This document shows positions 32,701-43,116 of a stretch of DNA of 64,000 bases, in pieces (position 1 is the first letter of the stretch; every line of letters starts with the position of its first letter). The position numbers and the translations under genes were made by a program. The stretch is taken from contig BDSL01000040.1 of the NCBI GenBank assembly GCA_003116995.1, positions 372,001-436,000 on the forward strand, in the 5' to 3' direction. The notes below the pieces were generated by a model that worked only from the letters and a program-made list of their open reading frames with translations, was not told where the DNA came from and ran no database searches. The stretch is from Yamagishiella unicocca. Its lineage: Eukaryota; Chlorophyta; Chlorophyceae; Chlamydomonadales; Volvocaceae.

Positions 32701-33162
32701 AGCACCCGTGGCACACCCACCATGCTCAACTCCCTCATGTACAAACTGTCGTACTACGATTTCGGCAACGTCATGACTGAGCAGGGCAAGGGCACAGGGT
32801 ACGACCGAGTGCGCAACTACGAGATCGGCAACAAGGACGTCAAGCTGGACCACCTGTACGAGGTGCGTGTTGCCGTACAGCGCCGTACAGCGCCGTGGGC
32901 TGGCCTTGGCCTCTGGGACTGTTGCTGCGGAGGATGTGCGGCGACGAGGGGTCGTTGGGATCAACTTAGTGGCGCCTGCTGCCGCCCCCGCGTGCCTTTT
33001 GTCACCCTGCCCCCCTCCACCTTTCCTTCCTACCCGCCGCGCACACACACAAACACACACACACGTACACGCAACCCCGCCCCCCCCCTCCCGCAGGCCT
33101 TCACCTCGGAGCACTGGATCGTGCGGATCTACCGGGTCAAGGACCTCGAAAACCGGTTCTGA
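23778..33162 (+). CDS. STT3: Oligosaccharyltransferase catalytic subunit STT3
   Basis: Fourteen exons in phase (23778-23942, 24119-24394, 24858-24942, 25430-25655, 26185-26251, 27348-27422, 27922-28073, 28688-28902, 29320-29497, 30428-30637, 31303-31436, 32007-32194, 32686-32862, 33097-33162) encode 737 aa. STT3 moves the lipid-linked glycan to Asn in N-X-S/T sequons in the ER lumen. Visible signs are the first acidic motif [10 protein letters not shown] (Asp69), many membrane segments, [25 protein letters not shown], the hallmark WWDYG at 564-568, and [19 protein letters not shown] Ser/Ala/Lys-rich loop is encoded around the exon 9-10 junction. Length and order match plant STT3. Most introns carry tandem repeats, many starting at the donor. 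The CDS ends close to the plant C-terminus ([11 protein letters not shown]). Confidence 0.97.
24758..24856. repeat. CCCTCCCTCC/TGACGCT repeats before STT3 exon 3
   Basis: Pyrimidine-rich CCCTCCCTCCTGACGCT units are repeated three times and form the polypyrimidine tract of the acceptor at 24856-24857. Confidence 0.8.
24943..25012 (+). repeat. Donor-anchored GTACCTC repeats, STT3 intron 3
   Basis: The intron opens GTACGTGGACC and then repeats GTACCTC/GTACATC words about seven times, each resembling the start of the donor. Confidence 0.8.
25684..25770 (+). repeat. Dispersed repeat, superfamily 1, STT3 intron 4
   Basis: Reads ACAATAATAGAACCGGTAAC, GCGACTGGGAAATGTAGCG, GCATAGCCTTCGGACACCGG and GCGCGCGCATGCG. 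Confidence 0.8.
26272..26425 (+). repeat. Two consecutive superfamily 1 repeats, STT3 intron 5
   Basis: A short copy (AATAAAAGAACCGGTAAC at 26279-26296) is followed by a full one from 26335 (AAAACCGTTTTACGCGACGG ... GTTGGCGCATGGTCGTCGG ... GCATGCTGGAGCGCTGGG). A third partial copy starts at 26641. Confidence 0.85.
26636..26697 (+). repeat. Dispersed repeat, superfamily 1, left half only
   Basis: ATAAAAACCGTTTTACGCAA and GGATAGTTGGCGCATGGTCG match the left half of the copy at 26335. Confidence 0.85.
26841..26880. repeat. CCAAC pentanucleotide run
   Basis: About seven perfect CCAAC units in STT3 intron 5. Confidence 0.9.
27411..27470 (+). repeat. Triplicated exon-intron junction, STT3 exon 6/intron 6
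   Basis: The 20-bp unit GTGGGACTGCAGGTCGGTCA occurs three times with two base changes. The first 12 bases of unit 1 are the last 12 coding bases of exon 6 and the next 8 are the donor. Confidence 0.95.
28074..28170 (+). repeat. Donor-anchored ~30-bp minisatellite, STT3 intron 7
   Basis: Units GTGGATGGGACGGGGAAGAG plus GAAGACCG repeat about three times from the first intron base. Unit ends (GACCG before GTGG) resemble the exon end GGACG before GTGG. Confidence 0.85.
28968..29010 (+). repeat. Dispersed repeat, superfamily 1, partial, STT3 intron 8
   Basis: TTTACGCGACGGGACAGGAT and AGTTGGCGCATGGCCGTCA match the copy at 26335. Confidence 0.8.
30638..30850 (+). repeat. 17-bp minisatellite [20 protein letters not shown]3 intron 10
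   Basis: About twelve units begin three bases after the start of the GTAGGG donor. Two or three units have lost one G. Confidence 0.95.
31436..31650 (+). repeat. Donor-anchored ~54-bp minisatellite, STT3 intron 11
   Basis: Four units begin at the donor GTGAGG. Each later unit opens GTGAGTCCGGGGG and contains CTGGAGGCC and GAGACCTCGGGGGTGGGGT, so three strong decoy donors lie inside the intron. A superfamily 2 repeat follows at 31663-31725. Confidence 0.92.
31663..31725 (+). repeat. Dispersed repeat, superfamily 2, STT3 intron 11
   Basis: GAGGGAGACCCGTGGATGCG, AAAAAACCCGTTTAGAACA and TTTTAGATGCATGCTGGA match the copy at 53127. Confidence 0.85.
32195..32290 (+). repeat. GGGGAAGAACGGGAAGG repeats, STT3 intron 12
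   Basis: Three units of about 25-35 bp start roughly 20 bases after the donor GTAGGG. Confidence 0.8.
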
Positions 33163-34197
33163 GCGGCGCTCGACCCGGATCCTGACCAGCTAGCTAGCTA
33201 GGCAGGCGGCTAGGCGGGAGATAGCCTCTCCTGCCGAGTCGCGCGTGCGCGCGCAGGTCCAGTCTGCCCTCCCTCCCCCCCGGCCCAGCTGCCGTCTAGT
33301 TCTCGTCCCCACGTGACACGCCGGTCAGGCCACGTGGTGTGTGTTTCTTCCCTCGGCGTGAGCCGCGCCGCGCGTGGTGGGGAGGGGTAGCTTGCGAGCG
33401 AGGGGGCGAGCGAGCAAGGGTTTCAGCGGCAGTAGCCCAAGTAGTGGTTGAGAGTTGGCGGTCTGTTCGCGGCGGTCTGCTTGCCAGGTCTGGGCTGGGC
33501 CGGGTGGCAGGGTAGGAGGAGGAGGTGGGTTAGGAGCACTGTGCGGGCGCAGGCGCGACAGGTATGATTGCGGCGGGCGGGGCTCGATAGCGGGACTTGG
33601 GATGGGCAATGCGTTGCGGCGCAGGCTGTAGGGTCGAATCGTACCGGACCGGTGAGGGTGAGGGCGGCGGGTGAGGGGCTTTGCAGCTGCAGGAGTTCGG
33701 GAGGTGCTTGGCGTTGCAACGTGGCGGGTTCGTCAGCGGACGGCGAGGATGAGGGACGCAGGGTGGCGTGATGGGAGGGGCGAAGTCACCGGCGGCCGTT
33801 CCGTGGTGCTCTGGCTGGCAGGCGGCCGGTGCTACCGTAGCCTTGAGGCCGATCCGCCGAGGCAGATTCCTCCCCAAGGCGCTTCCGTTGCAGTTGGGTC
33901 GGGTCGGCGCCGCAGCGGGCTGGAGCGGACTGCTGGCCTGTGCCCCTGCCGATATTGCGAGGCAGCGCCCAACGCCAGCCTGGTGATTCGAGATCTCGTT
34001 GCTGCGTCGGGACAGGGTGTTGTGGCTGTGCAGCGGTGTGGCATGGCAGGCGGAACCACGGTTGGATCCTCACCTAGGGCGGTGAATACACACACGTGGG
34101 CAGATGGAGGTGGTGGGTACGGTCTTGACGGATGGGCGTGCGCTGGCGGCGCTCGGGGTCTCGATGAGCTTTGGGGCTGCCCTTGTCCGCCATTCCC

Positions 34198-34202
34198 TGT
34201 AA
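34198..34202 (+). terminator. Candidate TGTAA polyadenylation signal for STT3
   Basis: Only plus-strand TGTAA noticed within about 1.1 kb of the STT3 stop; it implies a 3' UTR of about 1 kb. Confidence 0.35.
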
Positions 34203-34803
34203 CTCAGTGCTGTCGGCGCACCACGTCTACATGCTCCCTGCTGTGTTACACTGAGTTTTCTGCCATGCGCAGGGGCAAATTTCAGGGCTTTATGGCTCTT
34301 CAAAGTCCAATGCGCTCCCGGTCGTGTGAGCGCATTGAAGGTGCTCCAGATTGACCAAGTTTCAATCTCCGTCAAAACCCCTTGGTTGCCCGCTACCCCC
34401 GCTGCAAGCACCCATGACGATTCGCAAGCCTGCCCGACAGGTTCCAGGCTGAGACCCTCGGGTCGGAGTGTCATTAATTAATAACTCAGCGCAGGCTGCT
34501 TGCCGATCAGGCAAAGAAGGGGCTTTATTTCTAGGTACGGTAGTTGATCACCCCTCATCACAATGCTACGTTGACACGTCAGGGATCAAACCAAGTGCAA
34601 TGACTGCATGACTGACGAAGGAGGAGCTGATGGGGGATATGGAGTTGTTTGGTGCAGCTGAGACTACTGTTGGCACAGCCCAAGGGAGCCGCTGTCAGCA
34701 TCATTTCAACGCTGGGAAGGGCCGGGGGAGCCTATAGCGTTCGGTTGCCCGATATAGTGACGGCGGGCTTGCACCCAATAGGGAAATGAAACACTTCAGT
34801 CAC

Positions 34804-34808
34804 TTACA
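34804..34808 (-). terminator. Candidate TGTAA polyadenylation signal for plastid L19
   Basis: TTACA on the plus strand, 360 bp past the L19 stop on the minus strand. Confidence 0.4.
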
Positions 34809-35167
34809 CTCAGAGCTCGGCTCACCCACGAGTGCAGCGCTGCTTAGTCCTCCCCGGCAGCAACCGCAAGTGGAACTCAGCACGTCGCTTGCCCCCATAC
34901 CAAACACCCCCAAAAACATTATTACTGCCCTGCCATTCGGCAGCGAACATGGGATCATCTACGGTTGTAGTGTATTTCCATGGCCCGGCCAAGAGCGCGG
35001 CTCTAAATTCAACGTAGCCATTGAGTCCCCCGGCAAAGCGAAAAATTCTGCCGAGCCAAGACGGGAGCCTACTTCAATACGACCCATATATGAACCACAT
35101 GCCAGAAAGCACTCCAGACGCCCGGCTTGCCTGGCTGCTAGCTCCACCACATCCTTGCGGCTGGTGC

Positions 35168-35632
35168 TTACTCCTGCTGCTTAGGCGCCGCCAGGTCCGC
35201 AGCGCGCACACCTACAACCTCCTTCAACCTAGCAGACTTGCCAACGCGCGACCGCAGGTAGAACAGCTTAGCGCGCCGCACACGACCACGGCGGACGAAC
35301 TCAATTCGCTGAACAGCCGGCGAGTGGACGGGCATGACCAGCTCCACACCAATGCCTTGGAAGACACGGCGGAAAGTTATGGTCTTGCTGCTGTCACTCC
35401 CGTGAGCAGCGATGATGACGCCGTCCAGGGTCTGGGTGCGCGTCTTGCCATTGCCTTCCACCACAGCCAGGCCGACCTTGACGCTGTCGCCCACAATCAC
35501 GGCTGGAAGGTCCTTCTTCAGCTGCAGCTTGGATAGATCCTGCGTGAGCTTGTGCAGGCTCATTTTGGCCTGCACCGCCATGGTGCGCCTCCCCGCCGTG
35601 AAGGGCCGAACAACTGGACGTGAGGCGAGCAT
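35168..35632 (-). CDS. PRPL19: Plastid 50S ribosomal protein L19 (bL19c) precursor
   Basis: A single minus-strand exon of 154 codons. The first 25 or so residues ([19 protein letters not shown]) are rich in Arg, Ala and Thr like an algal plastid transit peptide. The mature part shows the L19 signature: [56 protein letters not shown] and [10 protein letters not shown]. The protein sits at the subunit interface of the plastid ribosome. It is one of only two protein-coding genes here with compact, repeat-free structure and no long low-complexity run. An upstream non-coding exon cannot be excluded. Identity is secure from conserved blocks. Confidence 0.95.
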   Translation of the reverse strand: MLASRPVVRPFTAGRRTMAVQAKMSLHKLTQDLSKLQLKKDLPAVIVGDSVKVGLAVVEGNGKTRTQTLDGVIIAAHGSDSSKTITFRRVFQGIGVELVMPVHSPAVQRIEFVRRGRVRRAKLFYLRSRVGKSARLKEVVGVRAADLAAPKQQE

Positions 35633-36014
35633 TCTTGCAATTCACGGTGCTAACAGTAATTGCTGAGAACAGAAGTACTACTGCTTCAAGAACGCAGCCT
35701 CCTGAATGGCTCCAGTACGGTACAACACTGTGACCTGTGAGCCACAGTCTCTTGACATGCCCATTTGGCGCACATAGGTTGCCTTACTTACTGCTGATGG
35801 ATAATTGATACATGTTGCTAAATTGTGACCTGTGCTTCTCGCGGTGTCTACGTGTCCTCAAATCGGCTGGACACTTGCTCCCAATGTGCGTGCCATACGT
35901 AGTTTTGTGATTGCCCTACATGCTTCTGAGGATGATGTACAGCAGTGCTGTGTGCAGCCAGCTGCTGGCGCTGGTGTTGCGTGCCGACAGGCATCTGCAA
36001 GTGTATAGAGGAGA
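35633..36014. other. Gap upstream of plastid L19
   Basis: Probably the L19 promoter. Nothing else recognisable is seen. Confidence 0.5.
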
Positions 36015-36947
36015 ATGGAGCAGCAGCTGACTTTGGACGGCATGGCTGCGCACACAGCTCTAGTAAAGGGTGCACGGTTCGCACAGTCACTCCCAGCTGT
36101 TAAAAGCGGCTCGCGGACAAGAGCATTTACCGGTGCATGCGGCAACCTGGCTATCGACACAATATCCACACTAACGCACAAGGTGCTGGATCTTATGTCG
36201 GGTCAGTGGATTATGAGTAGCAGTCCCGAGGTTACTTCCACCTCCAGCTCCCCACACAGCTGCATTCCCCTACACTAGCTCCACTCGTTAGCTCCACGCA
36301 ACTCCAGACCCCGAACCATTAACCGGCATGGCTGTGTCAGCGACGTGGCCAGCCCCACCGCACCGACGCAACCGCCATGGATGCACCACAGCCCGGCAGC
36401 GTGAACAGGATGCCCATCCCTTCACCGCCCTGCACCGTGACGTGCGATATGCCCGGACCGAGGGTCGTTTCGGCGGAAGTGCTGAGGTTGTTCATTGTGC
36501 CTCCGGGGCAGGTGGGCGCGCTTCAGCGTGTTGCCTTTGGTGTCGAAGCGCACCTGAGTGATTGCCCGGTGTACGGCGGACACCACTCGCTCGACATAGT
36601 GGAAAAGTGAAATCTTGCAGTGCCCGTGGTTCCTGGCAGCGCGACGTTGGCCACAGGAGTAGGTATGAACCGCTGGAGTGCGGGAGGGGGGAGAGCCGTC
36701 CTCCTCGATGGAAGGATCGAAGTCGTGGGACCTAAAACAGTGCGGCAGTGAGGCGTCAATGGAGCCGGGCCGGTCAGAGGAGTCGGCGGAAACAGGAGGG
36801 GCATCACTCGCTGCGGATTTTCCTAAGAGTGAGGAGCTGAGATCTACTTTGGAGAGGTTGAAGGCCGATGACAGATCCGCCGCCACCGCCAGCTTGGCCA
36901 ACGCCCGTAACATTTTTGAAACATTTATCGCACCTTCTGACACGTAG
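36015..36947 (+). CDS. Possible small spliced gene, unrecognised
   Basis: Three plus-strand pieces look protein-like: an ATG start at 36015 (MEQQLTLDGMAAHTALVKGA), a central piece at about 36400-36607 (VVSAEVLRLFIVPPGQVGAL then FGVEAHLSDCPVYGGHHSL), and an end at about 36750-36947 (FPKSEELRSTLERLKADDRS ... ETFIAPSDT, stop TAG). The junctions could not be fixed in phase, so the exon model is open. An overlapping minus-strand ORF (36422-36943, starting MSEGAINVSKMLRALAKLAV) is an alternative. No family is recognised. Confidence 0.3.
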
Positions 36948-37022
36948 GAAAACGTGAGAGCGGCTTAGCAGAGCGGCTTAGCGGCTTCCTGGGCGCCGAT
37001 AGCCGTAGGGCCTTTTATGACG

Positions 37023-37031
37023 CTATATATA
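37023..37031 (+). promoter_or_regulatory. TATA box of the U6 snRNA gene
   Basis: CTATATATA lies about 25 bases before the U6 start. A TATA box at this distance directs RNA polymerase III transcription of U6 in plants and algae. Confidence 0.8.
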
Positions 37032-37052
37032 GCGCCAAGAATCATGTAAGTC

Positions 37053-37155
37053 GTGCTTCGGCACAACTGTTAAAATTGGAAAAATACAGAGAAGATTAGC
37101 ATGGCCCCTGCGCAAGGATGACACGCACAAATCGAGAAATGGTCCAATATTTTTT
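37053..37155 (+). ncRNA. U6 spliceosomal snRNA
   Basis: The sequence starts with the 5' stem-loop GTGCTTCGGCAC, then has AAAATTGGAAAAATACAGAG, the invariant ATACAGAGA box, AGATTAGCATGGCCCCTGCG, AAGGATGACACGCACAAATC and GAGAAATGGTCCAATA. These are the U6 regions that pair with U4 and U2 and form the catalytic core of the spliceosome. It ends in a run of six T (37150-37155), a Pol III stop. The second base tract (GGAAAAATACAG rather than GGAACGATACAG) differs slightly from the plant consensus. With a TATA box at the right spacing it looks functional rather than a pseudogene. Confidence 0.97.
37150..37155 (+). terminator. Pol III T-run terminator of U6
   Basis: Six consecutive T directly after the conserved U6 3' end. 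Confidence 0.9.
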
Positions 37156-37174
37156 GGACGATTTACCGGTCCTG

Positions 37175-37185
37175 GGTTCGAATCC
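37175..37185 (+). promoter_or_regulatory. B-box-like element just downstream of U6
   Basis: GGTTCGAATCC matches the Pol III B-box consensus exactly, 20 bp past the U6 terminator. The flanks do not fold into a complete tRNA. It may be a tRNA relic or a downstream promoter element. Confidence 0.55.
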
Positions 37186-38098
37186 ATGCAAGACCACATA
37201 ACCTCTCGCGTCGCCAGTTATGGCTGGGACCCTTGCATGAAGCATTGAGCCGACTGTTGCTACGGCTCCTAGCCCGACTGAATGCTAATGGAGACTGCTG
37301 GATACCCGTGTGTCGACAGGCAAACCCGTGGGTCGACAGAAGACCCATGGATCGATAGGCAGACCCGTGGGTCGACAGAAGACCCCATAAGAGGTATGCG
37401 CTGGGAAAACTCTCACAAGGAGGTGTGGTGGCGGCTCACGGGGAAGAATTTCCTTCCTTGGCAACTCCCAAAGGCGTGGCGCGGTGGCCCTAGGTGTGCA
37501 TGGTTGTGGCGAGTACCTTCGTGTAATTCAAGGCGGGCTATCCCCTCAGCAGCCGTCATTTCTGGAGCTGCCCGGTGGCTCAAGCCATCATCGACCAGCA
37601 GCCACGCGGGTGGGCGTTGGTGTGTCCATTCCGGGATCAAATGTGACGGCCGTTGATCGGTGCAGCGATGTGTTTGGGACGTCGTGGTGCTAGTGGCCGT
37701 TAGCATGATCGAGGCGGGGTGGCGGTACATGGCGGCTGCTTTGTGAAGGCGTTGGCGGGTACCCTCCTGGTGTCGTTTCGCGAGATCGTGCGATTCGGCG
37801 TGGGGTGGTGGGCTTTTGGTTCCTTGTTCGGAGTCTCTGGTGATCTGCCGTGTATCGGTCGATTGATTTGCTCCTCTTCCTGCGTCTCTTTCATTGGACC
37901 GGGCCGCAGGTGGGGCGCATCGCGCTGGCGGTGTCCCGGAAACGCGCCCCGGCGCCCGATGGCTCTACAGTGCCTGCCACGCAGGCGTCTTCCGAAACTG
38001 TCGAGACTCCTCTGTCCAGGCTCCAGGGGGGTTAGACACGCCAATCGACATGCGCCATGCACCAATGTCCGGGAATCTGTCAGGATTCCACCTCACAT
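37186..38098. other. Gap between U6 and the methyltransferase-like gene
   Basis: No supported gene. A short tandem repeat lies at 37319-37388. The right part is probably the 3' UTR of the gene ending at 38099. Confidence 0.5.
37319..37388. repeat. Two tandem copies of a ~39-bp unit
   Basis: ACCCGTGGGTCGACAGAAGACC occurs twice, separated by CATGGATCGATAGGCAG. The GACCCATGG/ACCCGTGGGTCGAC words resemble the 'CCGACCCACGGG' dispersed repeat. Confidence 0.75.
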
Positions 38099-39644
38099 CT
38101 ACAGCAGCTGCGGCGGTGGTAACCGGTACACGGCCTGGTTGGCGCCCTCAAACTGCAACCGGACGGAACCCACGCGGCCCACCCCTCCGCCCGACCTCCA
38201 CTGAGCCCCGGCGCCTCCTACCCCTCCTCCTCCTCCTCCTCCTCCTCCTCCTGCGATTGCTCTGTTAACACGACTGCTGCCCAAGAGCGGATGCGGCGGC
38301 GGCAGGACCGGCGACCTCGCCGCCCCCGCCTCCTCGCGCGCGGCAACCGCCGGCACCGAAAACATCGGAGCAGCAGCGGCGGTGCCGGCGGCGGTTACGG
38401 CGCCTCCGCTCGGCCCCGCCGCCTCCTGCTCCCAGTGCGCGGCCTGCTCGTCCAACCAGTGCAGCGTGGCCTCGGCGGTTTTCGTCGTTGTTGTTGTTGG
38501 CGGCGGGGAGGCGGCGGCGGACCCAGCCCGGCTCAACGCTCCGGAACCGTTTGCGGCCGCTAGGGGGCCCGCCACCGCCACCGCCGCTCGCCCAGCGCCG
38601 CCGCCTCCTCCTCCACCCGCGCCTCCTTCCTGCCTCTGATGCGCCCGTTCCTCAGCGACCGACCTGAGCCCCAGCCACTGCTGCTGCAGCCGCCTCAACC
38701 CGCCCCCGCTCCCGCTGCCGCCCTCACCCACCAACCCACCGCCGCTACCGCCGCTGCTCCGGCGGCTGCTCCCGTTGCCGCCGCTGCTTGCGCCGCCTTG
38801 CAGCGCCCCTTCGGCGTCCGCCTCTCCCGCCCCCCGCACCTGCAGCCGCCCCCTCCCGCGCTCACTCCACGCAACCCCCTCTGCACCACCGCCACCAACC
38901 CCCTCTGCACCACCGCCACCAACCCCCTCTGCACCACCGCCACCAACCCCCTCTGCACCACCGCCACCAACCCCCTCTGCACCACCGCCACCAACCCCCT
39001 CTGCACCACCGCCACCAACCCCCTCTGCACCACCGCCACCAACCCCCTCTGCACCACCGCCACCAACCCCAACCCCAGACGCCACCTTCAGACTGCCGAC
39101 AGCCCCCCCCCCGCCCCCGCCCCCGCCCCCGCCCCCGCCCCCGCCCCGCCCCCGCCCCCGCCCCCGCCCCGCCCCCGGCCCCTCTGCCGCCACCCTCTCT
39201 CCTGCGCTGATGCTGGCCCCCCTCCCGCCATCCTCCCCACATCCCCCTACCCCCTCCGACCCAGCCTCAGGGTTCCTAGCACCCCCGGGCGCAGCAGCGC
39301 TGCCTCCGCCCTCCCGCAGCCCCTGCCGCTGTTGCGCCTGCCCTCCCAGCTGCCCCTCCCCCCGCCACCCGCACGCAATACCCGGCCTACCGCCTCCGGC
39401 GCCTCCGCCTGCCGTTCTCCCCGCCGGCCCTCCTCCGCCTCCCTCCTGCCCCCGCCGCCCCCCGGCCCTCCCTGCAGCTCCGCCCTCTGCATCAGGTAGG
39501 CCAGCAGCTGCGAGTAGCTCTCCACGGGAACCGACCGGCTGGGGACCGACCGGCTGGGGCTCGCTGATGGAGGCGGCCCTGGAGGTGAGGGTGGGGGCTG
39601 CGGCTGGGCTCGTGTCGCCGCCGCCTCCGGTGTTGTTGTAGTAG

Positions 39645-39676
<32 letters not shown>

Positions 39677-42600
39677 GGTGGTGTTGGTGGTGCGGATGGT
39701 GGGGCTGCCCCGGATGGTGGTGGTGTCCGCGCTGCCGCCTTCGGATCCGCCTCCGGATCCACCTCCGGATCCGCCTCCGGCAGCACGAGGCGACGGTGCG
39801 GGAAGAGGCGGGGGAAGACGCAGCAGGGCACGATGACGAAGGGCTTGCCGTACTGCAGCGCGAAGTCCAGGATGGCATCCGTGGCCTGATCAGGATGCAG
39901 CCCCACCACCTGCGGATGGGGAAGTGCCGTACACGGGGGGGTTGTGAGGAACCTCGAACACGGCGGGGGCGGGGGGAAGGACGGCCGCGCGCCCGGCGGG
40001 GGGGAGGGGAGCAGGGGTCGCTGAGGGGACTGCGGAACCGGCAAGCTGATACACAGCACGCGTCATGTAACGCAGCCACCACCACCCGGCATCCAACGCC
40101 GCTACCCAGCAGCCGTCAGACCGCTCAGCTCACGACCCTCAATCCACATCCAGCATCCCCCCCCGGCAAACACTAAAACACCCCCCCGGCCCCGGGGGTT
40201 TATGCCAACCCCCCGGCTCAGGCCCCCCCCGTCCCACCAAAGAGCAGCCCGACAGCAACGCCTGGACCCCCTCGGCATCGCTGTCGCCGCCACCACCGCG
40301 GTCACCGCAAGCTGCTCCACCGTCGCTCCGAGCTCGTCCACCTCGGCCTTCGCCTTCACCTTTACCTTCGCTGCCGCTGCTGCTGCCGCTGCTGCTGCTG
40401 CCCTGTTCTTCCTCCCCCCCGTCCGCTGCCTCCCCGCCCCGTCCCCGCCCCTGATTCCACAGCGCCGGTTCAAAGCGCCGCTGCAGCTGCGGCAGCGCCA
40501 GTCGTAGCTCCCGCCCACCACCACCACCACCACCACCACCACCACCACCACCACCACCATCACCCGCGGCTGCCCCCCTGAACCCCAGCGCCTCCAGCTC
40601 CCGGTGCTGCGCCCTGGACATCTTGGCTGGCCGGGGCTCTACCAGGGTGGACGCCACTCCCGAGTGGAGCAGCAGGTGGAAGGTGAGGGCGCCGCGGCCG
40701 CCTAGGAGGAGAGGCCACCGGGTGGACAGTGGGGGGACAGTGGGGGACAGTGGGGGGACAGTGGGGGACAGTTGGGGACAGTGGGGGGACAGTGGGGGAC
40801 AGTGGGGGGACAGTGGGGGGACAGTGGGGGGACAGTGGGGGGACAGTGGGGGGACAGTGGGGGGACAGTGGGGGGACAGTGGGGGACAGTGGGGGGACAG
40901 TGGGGGGACAGTGGGGGGACAGGGGGGGACAGTGGGGGGACAGTGGGGGGACAGTGGGGGACAGTGGGGGGACAGTGGGGGGACAGTGGGGGGACAGTGG
41001 GGGGACAGTGGGGGACAGTGGGGGGACAGTGGGGGGACAGTGGGGGGACAGTGGGGGGACAGTGGGGGGACAGTGGGGGGACAGTGGGGGGACAGTGGGG
41101 GGACAGTGGGGGACAGTGGGGGGACAGTGGGGGGACAGTGGGGGGACAGTGGGGGGACAGTGGGGGACAGTGGGGGGACAGTGGGGGGACAGTGGGGGGA
41201 CAGTGGGGGGACAGTGGGGGGACAGTGGGGGGACAGTGGGGGGACAGTGGGGGGACAGTGGGGGGACAGTGGGGGGACAGTGGGGGGACAGTGGGGGGAC
41301 AGTGGGGGACAGTGGGGGGACAGTGGGGGGACAGAGGGGTTGGCATCGTTGTGGGCGTGGTGCCGACTGTGCTTTTGGGAGGACAGAAGTTGGGGCGTTT
41401 GTGGCGTTGTTGGGGCGTGTGAGAGGACAGCCCGCCGTGGGTCGGCACTGGGCAGGAAACAGATGTAGGAAGCCGATTGGTTCACACGCCTGGGGTTGCC
41501 TGCTGGAGCACTTTGGTTGAGGAAACGAAAACCGTAGGTCGAATGTCTAACTCCGGCTGCTATGTCTGCCCCGGCTGCTATGCCTAGATGAACGTTAACA
41601 AGGACCCCGCGCGGTTGTTGTGGCAGGGCAGGGGGAGGTGCCGAATGTAATTCTGAATTTTAGGCGGACATGTTTGCGGCGTCTTTGTGTCAGGGCAGGG
41701 GGCGGGGGGTAGGGAGCTAGGAGCCCCACCTGCGACGTCCAGCACCCCGGTGCCCGAGTTGAGGTACTCCCTGCCGTACGTCTGGACGAGCCAGTCGCAC
41801 AGTACGGCAGCCCGGCGGCGCTTGGCGGCGGCGCCGGCGTCGTGGATGAAGCCCTGCTCTGCGGCGGCGGCGAGGCGCTCCCGCCGCCTTGTGGGAGTGG
41901 GAGCGGGGGTGGGAGAGCGCAGAGAGGGGGGGGGTTACATAAAAGAACCGGTAACTCGACTTGGAAAGTGTAGCGGGCGGAGGGGGGTACAGAAAGGGCG
42001 GGGGTTCGAGGGCGGGGGGGGGCACGGGCACGGGGCATAAGGACGGGCACGTGTACGACAGGGACCGAGGCAGTGCTGACACACGTGAGCGGTTGTGCGC
42101 TCGTGATTCGGTGCGGCCGACGCTCGGGGCCAGGGGAGAGCGATTGACCGTTAAGCTGGTTAGCTCGCCCGCCGACATCCCATTGCGCTGTGCCTTCCCC
42201 TCCTCGTCCTCCTCGGTTTCCCTTTTTAGTGCCGACCGACGGGTGTCCCCTCAAACCCCCCCTGCTGAGGTTCTTGCAGCCAACCATCCCGCACCATCGC
42301 GCAGCGTACGGCGCCGCAGTGTACGACAAACCCCTCCGCCCCCGTACCTGCTCCTGACGTACAGCTGCTGCGGCCCCGCCGCGCCGCCGCGATGTGGCGG
42401 GTGGCCGTACCTGCAACCCGCCCCAGCCGCCGCCCCCGCCGCGCCGCCGCCCTTGGGGCACCGCCCAGTGGCAGCCCAGTACTTGCACACCGGGGGCAGG
42501 GCGGCGGCGGCTGCTGACGTGGCGGTGGCGGCTGCTGACGTGGCGGTGGCGGCTGCTGACGTGGCGGTGGCGGCTGCTGACGTGGCGGCGGCGGCTGCTG

Positions 42601-43067
42601 ACGTGGCGGCGGCGGCTGCTGACGTGGCGGTGGCGGCTGCTGACGTGGCGGCGACCGCCGCTGACGCGGCTGCAGCGGTGGTCTCCGCCTCCGCCGCTGA
42701 TGCCGCCAGCTGGTTGGCTGCCGGAGGCGTAGGAGCGGCGCCACAAAGGCCTCTGCTGTCGTCGTTGCCACCGAAGGCTTCCCCGCATGCATCGAGGCCG
42801 CTTGCGGTGCTGGCGGCGATGCTGTCGCCACCGCCGCCACCGGGCGGCTGGCTTCGGAGCCCACTGGCGGCGCCGCCGTCCGCGACGCCAGTTCTATCGC
42901 CGTCACCGCCCACGGCAGTGGCTGCGGCGGCGGCGGCGCCGCCACCGCCACCAACGGCAGCACCACCCGTCGCGTCAGCATTAAGGACAGAACCAGACGC
43001 GCCGTCGTAAACGGCGGCACCAGACGACGCCTCTGTCGTACCAGCAAGGGGGCCCCCGCCCCCGCCC

Positions 43068-43116
<49 letters not shown>

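Larger units (their letters stand above)
33163..35167. other. 3' UTR and gap between tail-to-tail STT3 and plastid L19
   Basis: No supported gene. The first kilobase is probably the STT3 3' UTR, ending near TGTAA at 34198. TGTAA on the minus strand at 34804-34808 fits the L19 transcript. ORFs in this stretch show no domains. Confidence 0.5.

Noticed and set aside
33671..34354. 227-codon plus-strand ORF
   Set aside because: No domain, no start context and no splice support. It lies where the STT3 3' UTR is expected.
36422..36943. Minus-strand 173-codon ORF starting MSEGAINVSK
   Set aside because: It overlaps plus-strand pieces that look at least as protein-like, and neither could be confirmed. 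It is kept only as an alternative in the plus-strand entry.
37160..37200. Complete tRNA gene after U6
   Set aside because: Only a B-box-like T-loop is present. The T-stem pairs poorly, and no D-arm, anticodon arm or acceptor stem could be found.
40623..41520. ORFs with Gly-Gln-Trp-Gly-Asp-Ser repeats and a matching Pro-Thr-Val repeat ORF
   Set aside because: They read the 12-bp intron minisatellite. The neighbouring exons join correctly without it.
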